Assembly: GCA_900551305.1 (NCBI GenBank)
Contig: URVK01000039.1
Coordinates: 1 to 10,470, forward strand
DNA length: 10,470 bases
From: an uncultured Collinsella sp.
Lineage (GTDB): Bacteria > Actinomycetota > Coriobacteriia > Coriobacteriales > Coriobacteriaceae
Direction: 5' to 3'
A program made the translations under genes and the position numbers. Under the pieces are notes generated by a model. That model was not told where the DNA came from. It saw only the letters and a program-made list of their open reading frames with translations, and searched no databases. Below, one piece after another: positions 1 through 6,880 of this stretch (the stretch's first letter is position 1; every line of letters begins with the position of its first letter).

Positions 1-173
1 CCGATCCGTTTCCGGCAGCCATCTGCGGCACCGCCGTCTACAACGTTGCCGGCACGCGTGCCGCCGCTGTCGCCGATGCCCCGGCAAGCTTTAAGGTCGC
101 CTTTATCGACGAGCTCTACCGCGCGACCGCCCAGGATATTGCCGATAACCAACTCGAGCTCGAGGAGGCATAA
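1..173 (+). CDS. thiM: Hydroxyethylthiazole kinase, C-terminal fragment
   Basis: Only the last 56 codons are present (reading frame from base 3, TAA at 171-173); the gene begins outside the window. ThiM phosphorylates 4-methyl-5-(2-hydroxyethyl)thiazole with ATP, giving the thiazole phosphate that ThiE joins to the pyrimidine. The visible part carries the usual end of the ribokinase-like fold: an AAICGTAVYNVAGTRAA helix, then an APASFKVAFIDELY stretch matching the PGSF...FLDALY signature of ThiM, although the first glycine of PGSF is alanine here. The following genes, a thiamine-binding protein and ThiE, support the call strongly. It is probably co-transcribed with them, since the next gene starts 3 nt after this stop. 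Any TPP riboswitch for the operon would lie upstream of the window and cannot be assessed. The alternative, another ribokinase-fold kinase such as ThiD, is less likely from these motifs. Confidence 0.85.
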   Translation, partial: DPFPAAICGTAVYNVAGTRAAAVADAPASFKVAFIDELYRATAQDIADNQLELEEA

Positions 174-176
174 GCC

Positions 177-518
177 ATGTCCGAGCCCGCAACCAATGCC
201 GGCATGAACACACTCGTCGCCGTGGCCATCGCCCCGTGCGGCACCGGCGATGAACTGTCCGCCGAGGTCGCCGAGGTCGTGCGCGTCATTCGCGAGAGCG
301 GCCTTCCCAACCACACCACCTCGATGTTCACCGAGATCGAGGGCGACTGGGACGAGGTCATGCAGGTCGTGCGCGACGCAACCTTTGTGTTGGCGAGCAA
401 GGGCATCCGCACCGAAGTCGTGCTCAAAGCCGATATTCGACCCGGATTTACCGACACCATGACCGGCAAACTCGAGCGCATGGAAGCACAGATCAAAAAG
501 CAGGAGGAAGCACGATGA
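177..518 (+). CDS. Thiamine-binding protein, MTH1187/YkoF family (DUF77)
   Basis: A 113-residue cytoplasmic protein without signal peptide or membrane segment. The start at 177 is set by GAGGAGG at 162-168, 8 nt upstream; an internal Met at residue 10 (base 204) has no ribosome site but matches where the conserved domain begins. Residues 10-110 read as a single MTH1187-type ferredoxin-like domain: VAVAIAPCGTG near the N-terminus, a TSMFTEIEGDWDEV segment in the middle, then RTEVVLKADIRPG. Members of this family (TIGR00106, PF01910; related to B. subtilis YkoF) bind thiamine or its hydroxymethylpyrimidine moiety and form dimers or tetramers. The gene lies between thiM and thiE, with a 3-nt gap upstream and an ATGA overlap downstream. 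That supports a role in handling thiamine or its precursors, for example as a carrier or in uptake. No enzymatic motif is visible, and the ligand is inferred from family and context. Confidence 0.85.
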   Translation: MSEPATNAGMNTLVAVAIAPCGTGDELSAEVAEVVRVIRESGLPNHTTSMFTEIEGDWDEVMQVVRDATFVLASKGIRTEVVLKADIRPGFTDTMTGKLERMEAQIKKQEEAR

Positions 519-1210
519 GCATCCGCGACAACCTTGATATCTCGGCCTATCTAGTACTCGGCCCCGAAAACACGCTGGGACGTCCCGTGGGCGATGTGGT
601 GGCCCAGGCGCTCGACGCAGGCTTTACCTGCATCCAGGTGCGCTCCAAGGTGGCAAGCGCCCGCGAGATCATCGCACTGACCGGCGACGCCGCGCAGGCA
701 ATCGCACAGGCTGGCAAGACCGGTCAGGTCGCCCTGTTAATCGACGACCGCCTGGACTGCGTACTCGCCGCGCGCGAGCAGGGTATTGCTGTCGACGGCG
801 TGCACGTGGGCCAGAGTGATATTCCCGTCGAGGTCTGCCGCAAGCTTCTGGGCCCCGATGCCATCGTGGGCCTTTCGGCACGCTGCGAGGAGATGCTCGA
901 GTACGTCAAGACCGCCGACATGAGCCTGGTCGACTACCTGGGCATCGGCCCGCTCCACGAGACCGAGACCAAACGCGATTGCGGCCGCGCAGCCGATGGC
1001 TCCATCATCACCAAAAGCTTTGAGGATCTGGCCGCACTCCACGCGGCAAGCCCCGTGCCCATCGTGGTGGGCGGCGGCGTCAAGACGGCCGACCTGCCGC
1101 AGCTCAAGGCCACCGGCGTCGATGGCTTCTTTGTGGTGAGCGCCGTCTGCAGTGCCGACGACCCCTACGCCGCAGCCAAGGAGCTCGTCGATACCTGGCA
1201 GCGGGCATAG
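515..1210 (+). CDS. thiE: Thiamine-phosphate synthase
   Basis: ThiE (EC 2.5.1.3) joins hydroxymethylpyrimidine diphosphate to thiazole phosphate to form thiamine phosphate. The 231-residue product is a TIM barrel of about normal family length. Visible motifs in order: QVRSK at 41-45 (the Q-x-R-x-K diphosphate site), IDDRLD at 76-81 (metal and substrate loop), GVHVGQSD at 95-102, GLSAR near 119-123, YLGIGP at 141-146 followed by ETETK at 149-153, VVGGGVK at 184-190, and VVSAV at 207-211. The usual PTPTK loop reads ETETK here, but the lysine is kept. The ATG at 515 overlaps the TGA of the upstream gene (ATGA) and has AGGAGG at 502-507, 7 nt away, so translation is coupled. It is the last gene of the thi operon seen here, and the neighbour downstream is on the other strand. 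Confidence 0.95.
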   Translation: MSIRDNLDISAYLVLGPENTLGRPVGDVVAQALDAGFTCIQVRSKVASAREIIALTGDAAQAIAQAGKTGQVALLIDDRLDCVLAAREQGIAVDGVHVGQSDIPVEVCRKLLGPDAIVGLSARCEEMLEYVKTADMSLVDYLGIGPLHETETKRDCGRAADGSIITKSFEDLAALHAASPVPIVVGGGVKTADLPQLKATGVDGFFVVSAVCSADDPYAAAKELVDTWQRA

Positions 1211-1254
1211 GCATAAGCCGAGCAGCCGATTCGCAGCCTCATATTCTTCAGCAA

Positions 1255-1302
1255 CGGAAAGCGCATCCCAGCTTGGACCTCCATTCCGGGGCGCGCTTTC
1301 CG
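1255..1302. terminator. Inverted repeat between convergent genes, possible bidirectional terminator
   Basis: A perfect 10-bp inverted repeat, CGGAAAGCGC at 1255-1264 and GCGCTTTCCG at 1293-1302, lies 45 nt after the thiE stop and 10 nt from the end of the opposing phospholipase gene. The 28-nt loop can extend pairing through CCC at 1267-1269 with GGG near 1288-1290. There is no T-tract on either strand, so this is not a textbook intrinsic terminator. Its position between two convergent genes is the main reason for proposing transcription termination. Confidence 0.4.
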
Positions 1303-1312
1303 CATGCGACCC

Positions 1313-2182
1313 TTACCCCGCTAGATACGCTTCCAGCGTGGGCAAGGTCGCCTCCGCATCGCGGCGACCGATCTGGTAGATGCGTTCGAGTTCATCGGGC
1401 TCGCGGCACAGCGACGGCACCTTCACCGATTCACTCGGACGCACCACAAAAATTTCGCCGGCAGCCTCGCGACGTGCCAGGTCATCGAGCGTGGCATTGT
1501 AAACCTCATGCCGATGCTCAAGCGCTGCGACAAACTCCGGATAGTGACGGAACACGCGACGTAGCATGGGCATCACGCTGTTGGGCTGCTTCACAAAGCC
1601 CGCCGGCTGCGTGAGTACCACGATATTGCGGTCATACCCCTGCGCAAACAGCCATGCACTGGGAATAGAATCAGCCACGCCGCCATCCAGGTACTTACGG
1701 CCCTCAATGGCGACAGGACGCGTCGCCACGGGAATTGCCGACGACGCCCGGATCCACTCGATATCCCTCTCGTCGCCATACGGCAGATCGTGGTAGACGG
1801 CCTTGCCCGTCTCGATATCGGTACACACGCACGTAAACCGCATGGGGCAGGTGCGATATGTCTCCAGGTCGATGGGATCGCGCTCGATGGGCACCTCGTG
1901 ATAGGCAAAGTCGGCATTGAACATATCGCCGGTTCGCAGCCAGCTGGCCACGCCTGCATAGCGCTTGTCGGCACAATAGGCCTTGTTGTAGCGAATGGCG
2001 CGGCCGATCTGGCGCGATTTAAAGTTGTAGCCAAACGCCGCGCCCGCCGAGACACCCACCATATGGTCGCAGGTCAAACCGTGCTCCATCCAAACGTCGA
2101 GCACGCCCGCCGTATACATACCGCGGTAGCCGCCTCCCTCGAGCGCGAGTCCCACCGTGCGCGTCGTATCCGGCTGTGCCAT
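1313..2182 (-). CDS. Patatin-like phospholipase family protein
   Basis: A predicted serine acyl hydrolase acting on phospholipids or other acyl esters through a Ser-Asp dyad. From the chosen start it has 289 residues: an oxyanion loop GGGYRG at 16-21, the nucleophile elbow GVSAG at 43-47 with Ser45, a SSAIP stretch at 147-151, and the catalytic LDGGVADSIP with Asp166 at 165-174. This order and spacing fit the bacterial patatin family (PF01734, YjjU/RssA-like). No signal peptide is seen, so it is probably cytoplasmic. The start at 2182 is preferred because GGAG on the minus strand (plus 2191-2194) lies 8 nt upstream. An in-frame ATG at 2266 would add 28 residues but has no ribosome site and lies upstream of the best promoter candidates. 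The gene is monocistronic, convergent with thiE and divergent from the c-di-GMP gene. Its physiological substrate cannot be told from sequence. Confidence 0.9.
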   Translation of the reverse strand: MAQPDTTRTVGLALEGGGYRGMYTAGVLDVWMEHGLTCDHMVGVSAGAAFGYNFKSRQIGRAIRYNKAYCADKRYAGVASWLRTGDMFNADFAYHEVPIERDPIDLETYRTCPMRFTCVCTDIETGKAVYHDLPYGDERDIEWIRASSAIPVATRPVAIEGRKYLDGGVADSIPSAWLFAQGYDRNIVVLTQPAGFVKQPNSVMPMLRRVFRHYPEFVAALEHRHEVYNATLDDLARREAAGEIFVVRPSESVKVPSLCREPDELERIYQIGRRDAEATLPTLEAYLAG

Positions 2183-2218
2183 GCGACCATCTCCGTTCCT
2201 GCGTTTAAAACCGGGACA

Positions 2219-2247
2219 AGTATACCCGTCAACATATATCGTCTCAG
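2219..2247 (-). promoter_or_regulatory. Candidate promoter of the patatin-like gene
   Basis: On the minus strand, CTGAGA (plus 2242-2247, 4 of 6 to the -35 consensus) and TATACT (plus 2219-2224, 5 of 6 to the -10) are separated by 17 nt. A second overlapping pair, TTGACG (plus 2227-2232) and TTTAAA (plus 2204-2209), is also spaced 17 nt apart. Either would start transcription between 2182 and 2266, which favours translation from the ATG at 2182. Identified by consensus only. Confidence 0.5.
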
Positions 2248-2323
2248 TCGCATTTTTATCGGACATCGCATCGTCGCGCTGCCGTTTGTCGAATAATGGC
2301 CGCCCACAGCATGTGCACCCATA

Positions 2324-2349
2324 TATAATTGTGTGCTGTTGTTTATACT
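2324..2349 (+). promoter_or_regulatory. Candidate -10 elements for the GGDEF/EAL gene
   Basis: TATAAT at 2324-2329 matches the -10 consensus exactly and TATACT at 2344-2349 matches 5 of 6, in the only AT-rich pocket upstream of the gene at 2506. No acceptable -35 lies 16-18 nt upstream of either, so an activator or an alternative sigma factor may be needed. Short inverted arms ACAGCA (2306-2311) and TGCTGT (2334-2339) flank the first element. A start here implies a leader of about 150-170 nt. Confidence 0.35.
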
Positions 2350-2505
2350 ACGCAGTAGTTATCAACAGCGAACATTAGCCGGTAAATTAGCCCAACAACG
2401 CAGCGAGGCGGGGGCCTGGATACACGCAAAGCGCCGAACAACAACGCGTGTGCACAACGAGCTCGCCCGACGCAATTCGCCCGACCTCAGAAAGCCGCTT
2501 ACGAC

Positions 2506-5223
2506 ATGGATACTGTCAGCAATTACACCGAAACGCTCGAAAAGACCGTTCGCGACCTTCTCGAGCGTCAGGATGATCTGATTAGGACTGCCTTTACCGA
2601 CCAGCTTACCGGACTTGGCAACCGCGGCGGCTTTGCCCGTTCCTTAGAGGAAATCTGGGAGCAGGAACTGCCCGTGACCATGGCGTTTATCGACATCGAT
2701 AACCTTAAGCACTGCAACGACATCTTTGGACATGACGAGGGCAACCGCTATATCTTGCAGGTAAGCCTCTATCTCAAGCTGTATATGAAGGTGGACGAGG
2801 CGGCGTTTCGCATAGGCGGCGACGAGTTTGCCATCCTATCTACGGTTGCGACCGAGGACGACCTCGCCGAGCGTCTTGAGCACTGCCGAACGGTCCTGCT
2901 CAAAAACAACGATTCCGAGATGCCTCACTCGTTTAGCTATGGAGTGTCGCATGCCGACCCCGCCCTGGGCGAAGCCCCCAATCGCATGACGCTCGATGCC
3001 GACCATCGCATGTACGACTACAAGCTACGTCATGCCATGCACCTTGATCGACGCAATATCACGCAAGTCCACGCCGACGACTTCGAAATAAGCGATCGTA
3101 TTTTCGACGCCTTTTCGATGCTCAACGAGGGCCGCTATTTCTTTATCGAGAACTTGGACAAACATCGCACCCTTTGGTCACAAGGCGCCTTGCGCGATCT
3201 TGGCCTTCCCTCGGAGCACATAGACAACTGCCGCGATTACTGGAAAACGCGCGTCCATCCCGATGACCTTGAGGCCTACATCAACGACATCGACCAAGTC
3301 TATAACGGCACCAAGCACCGTCGCGTCATGCAGTATCGTGTGCGCAATGCCGTCGGCGACTACGTCCTTTGCCGTGCTCGCGGGTTTCGTATCGACGGCG
3401 ACGGAAATGTCCCCTCGCTCTATGTCGGCGAGCTCGTCAACCACTCACTTGCCGAAACCGTCGATGCCGCCACAGGCCTCGGAACGCAGCGCATGCTGGC
3501 CAACGCCATCGACGCCTGCCGTTGCGACCGTTGCGAGACGGGCCTTATAGCGGTGCGCGTTCGTGGCACGACAAAGCTCAACGAGCTCTACGGGGCCGAG
3601 GCTGTCGACAACATGCTCGCCGAATACGCAGGCCGCATGCTGTCGATCACCCGCGGTAGGAGTCGCGTCTTCCGTTCACGAAGTGTCCAGTTCGTCGTGC
3701 TCAGCAACGATTTGGACCACGGGGCATTCGAGCAACTGACCCGCCACCTTAAAGAGGCCGTTTTCGCTCCTGTTCAAATCGCGGGCGACACCATTACTCC
3801 CGTCTGTCTTGTCGTCCCAGCCTTCTACGAGCACTTAACCCATCAAGCGACCGCCGTTTTAGGCGAACTCGAGCGTCGCCTTCGCACGGCCGGCGGGCTT
3901 GTTCCCAACGACAGCCTCCCCATACCCGAGGCGGAGCGCAAAAGCGCCATCGCCGAACGTATCGACCCGCTCACGGGCCTCTATCGACCCAACGAGTTTA
4001 TGCGACGCGCCAACGCATTTCTCGAGGCAAGGCGCGACGGCGCTTGGTGTATCGCCACCGTCGACATGGGCCACATGCGCCTATTTAACGAATGGTATGG
4101 ACAGGCCGAAGGCGACCGTATGCTTGCCGATGTGGGCACGGTGCTCAAGGATATCGAGAACGCCGACATGGGTGTCGCGGGATACTGGGGACAAGACGAC
4201 TTTTGTCTGCTCATACCCTTTGAGCACGATTTCGTTCACCGAGTCTATGCGCGCGTGCGCGAGGCTGTAGCCAAGCACAACGACGGCGTAGGTTTTTGGC
4301 CGTCCATGGGCGTTTACCCCATCGACTCCAATGGGGAGATCACCATCGATGCGCAGGCGAAGGCCATGTTTACCAATCGACGCGCAAAAAACGACTTTAA
4401 GGAGCGCATTGCCATTTTCTGCCCCGCGGAGTACGAGCGCGAAGTCGCGTTCCACCGCACGCTGACCGAATTCCAGTACGCGCTCTCAGATGGTCGTATT
4501 ACCTACCACTTGCAGCCCCAGGTCGATATGGAAACCGGTAAGATTATTGGCGCCGAAGCACTCACCCGCTGGATTGACAAGGACGGCTCTCTCATTTCGC
4601 CCGCAACGTTTATCCCCGCACTCGAAGAAAGTGGCTTTGTGGTGACGCTCGACAAGTACATTTGGCAGAGTGTCGCCTCGTGGCTGCGCAAGCGCATCGA
4701 TCGAGGACTTCGTGTGGTTCCGGTTTCGCTTAATGTGTCGCGTGTGGATATCCTTGCCTGCGACGTTGCCGAACATATGGGGGCGCTTGCCGCCCAATAC
4801 AACCTACCGCCCGAGCTCATGCGTATCGAGATCACTGAGACGGCTTATACGGAAGAGTCCGAGGCCGTGGACAAACTGACGGCCGACCTGCACACCCGCG
4901 GCTTCTCGACCTATATGGACGATTTTGGCACCGGTCAGTCCACGCTCGCGATGCTCAAGAACGTCAACGTCGACGTCATCAAGCTCGACCGCGCCTTTGT
5001 ACCCACCGACCGCGATCAAGGCCGCAGTACGCAGATCGTGTCATCGATGCTCGAAATGGCGCAGTCGCTCCATCTACCCGTCGAGGTCGAAGGCGTCGAG
5101 ACAAATGAGCAGGCGAACATGCTACGACAAATGGGCGCCCGCTACGCTCAGGGCTTCCTCTACTACCGCCCCATGCCGGCGAAGGATTTTGAGGCATTGC
5201 TCGATGGTGGCAATAACAACTGA
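2506..5223 (+). CDS. Cyclic-di-GMP bifunctional protein, GGDEF-PAS-(GGDEF-like)x2-EAL
   Basis: A 905-residue cytoplasmic signalling protein. Domains in order: GGDEF at about 25-180 with DQLTGLGNR at 32-40, FIDID at 61-65 and an intact G104-G105-D106-E107-F108; a PAS_3-like fold at about 195-317 (WKTRVHPDD at 246-254); a degenerate GGDEF at about 320-440, where the active-site strand reads FRSRSVQFV; a second degenerate GGDEF at about 486-640, with GQDDF at 562-566; and EAL at about 652-900. The EAL domain keeps E684-A685-L686, N743, E775, D805-D806, K826, E862 and Q882, so it should hydrolyse c-di-GMP to pGpG. The first GGDEF should make c-di-GMP from GTP but lacks the RxxD inhibitory site (KVDE in its place). 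No transmembrane segment is seen. The ATG at 2506 has no Shine-Dalgarno sequence, and the frame stays open back to a TAA at 2383 without ATG, GTG or TTG, so the start is less certain than the domains. The next gene is a paralogue. Confidence 0.92.
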   Translation: MDTVSNYTETLEKTVRDLLERQDDLIRTAFTDQLTGLGNRGGFARSLEEIWEQELPVTMAFIDIDNLKHCNDIFGHDEGNRYILQVSLYLKLYMKVDEAAFRIGGDEFAILSTVATEDDLAERLEHCRTVLLKNNDSEMPHSFSYGVSHADPALGEAPNRMTLDADHRMYDYKLRHAMHLDRRNITQVHADDFEISDRIFDAFSMLNEGRYFFIENLDKHRTLWSQGALRDLGLPSEHIDNCRDYWKTRVHPDDLEAYINDIDQVYNGTKHRRVMQYRVRNAVGDYVLCRARGFRIDGDGNVPSLYVGELVNHSLAETVDAATGLGTQRMLANAIDACRCDRCETGLIAVRVRGTTKLNELYGAEAVDNMLAEYAGRMLSITRGRSRVFRSRSVQFVVLSNDLDHGAFEQLTRHLKEAVFAPVQIAGDTITPVCLVVPAFYEHLTHQATAVLGELERRLRTAGGLVPNDSLPIPEAERKSAIAERIDPLTGLYRPNEFMRRANAFLEARRDGAWCIATVDMGHMRLFNEWYGQAEGDRMLADVGTVLKDIENADMGVAGYWGQDDFCLLIPFEHDFVHRVYARVREAVAKHNDGVGFWPSMGVYPIDSNGEITIDAQAKAMFTNRRAKNDFKERIAIFCPAEYEREVAFHRTLTEFQYALSDGRITYHLQPQVDMETGKIIGAEALTRWIDKDGSLISPATFIPALEESGFVVTLDKYIWQSVASWLRKRIDRGLRVVPVSLNVSRVDILACDVAEHMGALAAQYNLPPELMRIEITETAYTEESEAVDKLTADLHTRGFSTYMDDFGTGQSTLAMLKNVNVDVIKLDRAFVPTDRDQGRSTQIVSSMLEMAQSLHLPVEVEGVETNEQANMLRQMGARYAQGFLYYRPMPAKDFEALLDGGNNN

Positions 5224-5279
5224 TACGTTCGCGCGCAAAACGCCACCGCCGAAGGGGGAATTTGCCTCCATTAGCTAAC

Positions 5280-5314
5280 TTATATCCCCAATTCAAACCG
5301 AATTGGGGATATGA
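5280..5314. promoter_or_regulatory. Perfect 13-bp palindrome upstream of the second GGDEF gene
   Basis: ATATCCCCAATTC at 5282-5294 and its exact reverse complement at 5300-5312 are separated by 5 nt; pairing extends outward by a wobble and a T-A pair to 5280/5314. A -10-like TATGAT (5310-5315) overlaps the right arm, with no clear -35. No T-tract follows on either strand, so a simple terminator is unlikely. It sits 57 nt after the stop of the first c-di-GMP gene and 20 nt before the ribosome site of the second. It could be an operator, an RNA hairpin or a processing site. Confidence 0.55.
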
Positions 5315-5334
5315 TACAAACCATTGTTCCGCCC

Positions 5335-5341
5335 AAGGAGG
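5335..5341 (+). promoter_or_regulatory. Strong ribosome binding site fixing the start at 5351
   Basis: AAGGAGG lies 9 nt before the ATG at 5351. An in-frame TTG at 5324, which would add 9 residues, lies upstream of this site and has none of its own, so 5351 is the start. Confidence 0.85.
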
Positions 5342-5350
5342 TTATCCATC

Positions 5351-6880
5351 ATGAACGAGTCATATCGCCTGGGTGAGCAATTGATTATTGCCTATCTTCA
5401 GCGACTTGCGAATGGCATCTCGACCGCCGAACTCGATGTTGCCGCGCTGCCTGCTGAGCTACGCGCCGTTGGTGAGCAACTGCAAAAGACGCATGCTATC
5501 CTGCAACAAGAGCGCCAGCTGCTTGAGCGCAACGCCTATATCGATCCGCTCACCAACTTGGGCAACCGCAGCGGACTCGACCGTCACGTCGAGCAACTCT
5601 GGCGCAAAGGCGACCCCTTCACCTGCGCCTATATTGACATCGACCATCTCAAGCATTGCAATGATAGGTTTGGCCACGCCGAAGGCAATCGCTATATTCT
5701 GAGCATCTGCCGCACGCTCTCCGAAACCATGGAGCACGATGAGATGCTGTTCCGTATCGGTGGAGACGAGTTTGTGCTCATCTCGCCCTCCGCAAACGAG
5801 GCTGAACTCGAGCAGCGCTTGGAGCAGGTACGTGCCGGGCTGATCGAGGCGAGCTCAGGCGGCAAGGCGCCCATGATCGGCAGTTTTAGCTTTGGCTGCT
5901 CGCGCGTCGATCCACTTGCCGGCGACACGCGTCGCCAGATGACGATGGATGCCGATCGCAAGATGTATCGCTATAAGCTTATGCATCGTGTGCAGCAACC
6001 GAAAGACAATGATGCGCCGCAACGCCCAATCGTCGATCAGCTTCCCTGCAACGACCGAGTGTTCCAAGCGATCTCCATGAGCTCCGAGACGCGCTATCCG
6101 TTTATCCTCAATCTCGATACGGGAGAATCGCAATGGTCGGTTAACGCCGTGCGCGATTTTGACCTGCCCTCCCAGCACCCTTTTAACTCGGTCGATATGT
6201 GGCTTGCCCGCGTTCATCCCGAGGACCGCGACAACGTACGCGCCGAGCTCGACATGGTGATAAACGGCACGTGGCACTTCCACTACATGCAGTATCGCGT
6301 AATGGATGCCACTGGAAAATACGTGCTTTGCGACTGCACGGGCTACCGCTTGGATGGAACCGATACCGAGCCCAACATGTATGTGGGCATTATCATCAAC
6401 CGAAGCTTGGCAGATACGACCGATTCCGTGACCGGCCTGGGCGATATTCACGCCCTGGTCAACGCCATTGGCGAAATGCGTCGCGTGCCGCGCAAGGCAG
6501 GCTTTATTGCCATTAAGGTCGACGATATCGCCGAAGTCAATGCCCGCTTTGGATTCGATGCAGGCGACCGCGTGCTCGCCGAAAGCGCCGCCTGCCTCAT
6601 GGATTGTTCGCGCGGCAAGGGTCGCCTGTTCCGCTCGACGGGACCAATGTTCGTGGCGCTTTTCGATGAGCTCGGCCCCGAGGCAATCGACGAGCTCGCA
6701 AACGAAATCGAACGATTCCTGGGTTCTCCCGTGCTCATCGGCTCGCTTGAATATCAGCCGCCCATTCGCGTGGCCACGCTCCATCTGAACAGCGTTGACC
6801 GACAGCCCGTTTCCATTTTGAACGAGCTCAAAGCGTTGCTCGGGAAAGCCGTGCAGGTGCCAGGTACCAAACTGGATTAG
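5351..6880 (+). CDS. Diguanylate cyclase, GGDEF-PAS-degenerate GGDEF
   Basis: A 509-residue cytoplasmic protein, paralogous to the first 440 residues of the upstream protein. Residues 1-60 are mostly helical and Gln/Leu-rich, a likely coiled-coil linker. GGDEF covers about 62-215: DPLTNLGNR at 65-73, a YIDID strand at 94-98, and an intact G137-G138-D139-E140-F141. The I-site position reads EHDE, not RxxD, so product inhibition through that site is not expected. A PAS_3-like domain spans about 225-345 (VHPEDR near 258-263). A degenerate GGDEF follows at about 350-490, where RSTGPMFV replaces the active-site strand. No EAL domain follows, unlike the upstream gene. The predicted role is synthesis of c-di-GMP, controlled through PAS; the PAS ligand is unknown. 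The gap to the upstream gene is 127 nt and holds the 13-bp palindrome, so it may have its own control. Confidence 0.9.
   Translation: MNESYRLGEQLIIAYLQRLANGISTAELDVAALPAELRAVGEQLQKTHAILQQERQLLERNAYIDPLTNLGNRSGLDRHVEQLWRKGDPFTCAYIDIDHLKHCNDRFGHAEGNRYILSICRTLSETMEHDEMLFRIGGDEFVLISPSANEAELEQRLEQVRAGLIEASSGGKAPMIGSFSFGCSRVDPLAGDTRRQMTMDADRKMYRYKLMHRVQQPKDNDAPQRPIVDQLPCNDRVFQAISMSSETRYPFILNLDTGESQWSVNAVRDFDLPSQHPFNSVDMWLARVHPEDRDNVRAELDMVINGTWHFHYMQYRVMDATGKYVLCDCTGYRLDGTDTEPNMYVGIIINRSLADTTDSVTGLGDIHALVNAIGEMRRVPRKAGFIAIKVDDIAEVNARFGFDAGDRVLAESAACLMDCSRGKGRLFRSTGPMFVALFDELGPEAIDELANEIERFLGSPVLIGSLEYQPPIRVATLHLNSVDRQPVSILNELKALLGKAVQVPGTKLD

Larger units (their letters stand above)
2183..2505. other. 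Divergent intergenic region and long leader, 323 nt
   Basis: No convincing gene is present here. The left third holds the promoter candidates and ribosome site of the phospholipase gene on the minus strand. The middle is AT-rich, with a perfect TATAAT at 2324-2329 and a second -10-like TATACT at 2344-2349 on the plus strand; neither has a good -35 at normal spacing. The right third (about 2400-2505) is an unexplained leader before the ATG at 2506. Open frames through it (for example a GTG-started one from 2333) encode basic, low-acid sequence that does not look like protein and resembles no family I know. Confidence 0.6.

Noticed and set aside
2183..2266. N-terminal extension of the phospholipase to the ATG at 2266
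   Set aside because: There is no ribosome site, and the best promoter candidates lie inside the extension; the ATG at 2182 has a good site.
1790..2296. 168-codon open frame on the plus strand opposite the phospholipase gene
   Set aside because: It is antisense to a gene with intact catalytic motifs, and its product matches no family.
2333..2581. GTG-started 82-codon frame upstream of and overlapping the GGDEF/EAL gene
   Set aside because: The product is basic with almost no acidic residues, overlaps the start of a real gene in another frame, and has no ribosome site. It was also considered as a frameshifted N-terminus of the GGDEF/EAL protein, but it does not resemble the paralogue's N-terminus.
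5224..5350. A c-di-GMP riboswitch between the two GGDEF genes
   Set aside because: The gap lacks the GEMM-I/II conserved segments and paired helices; only the simple palindrome is present.
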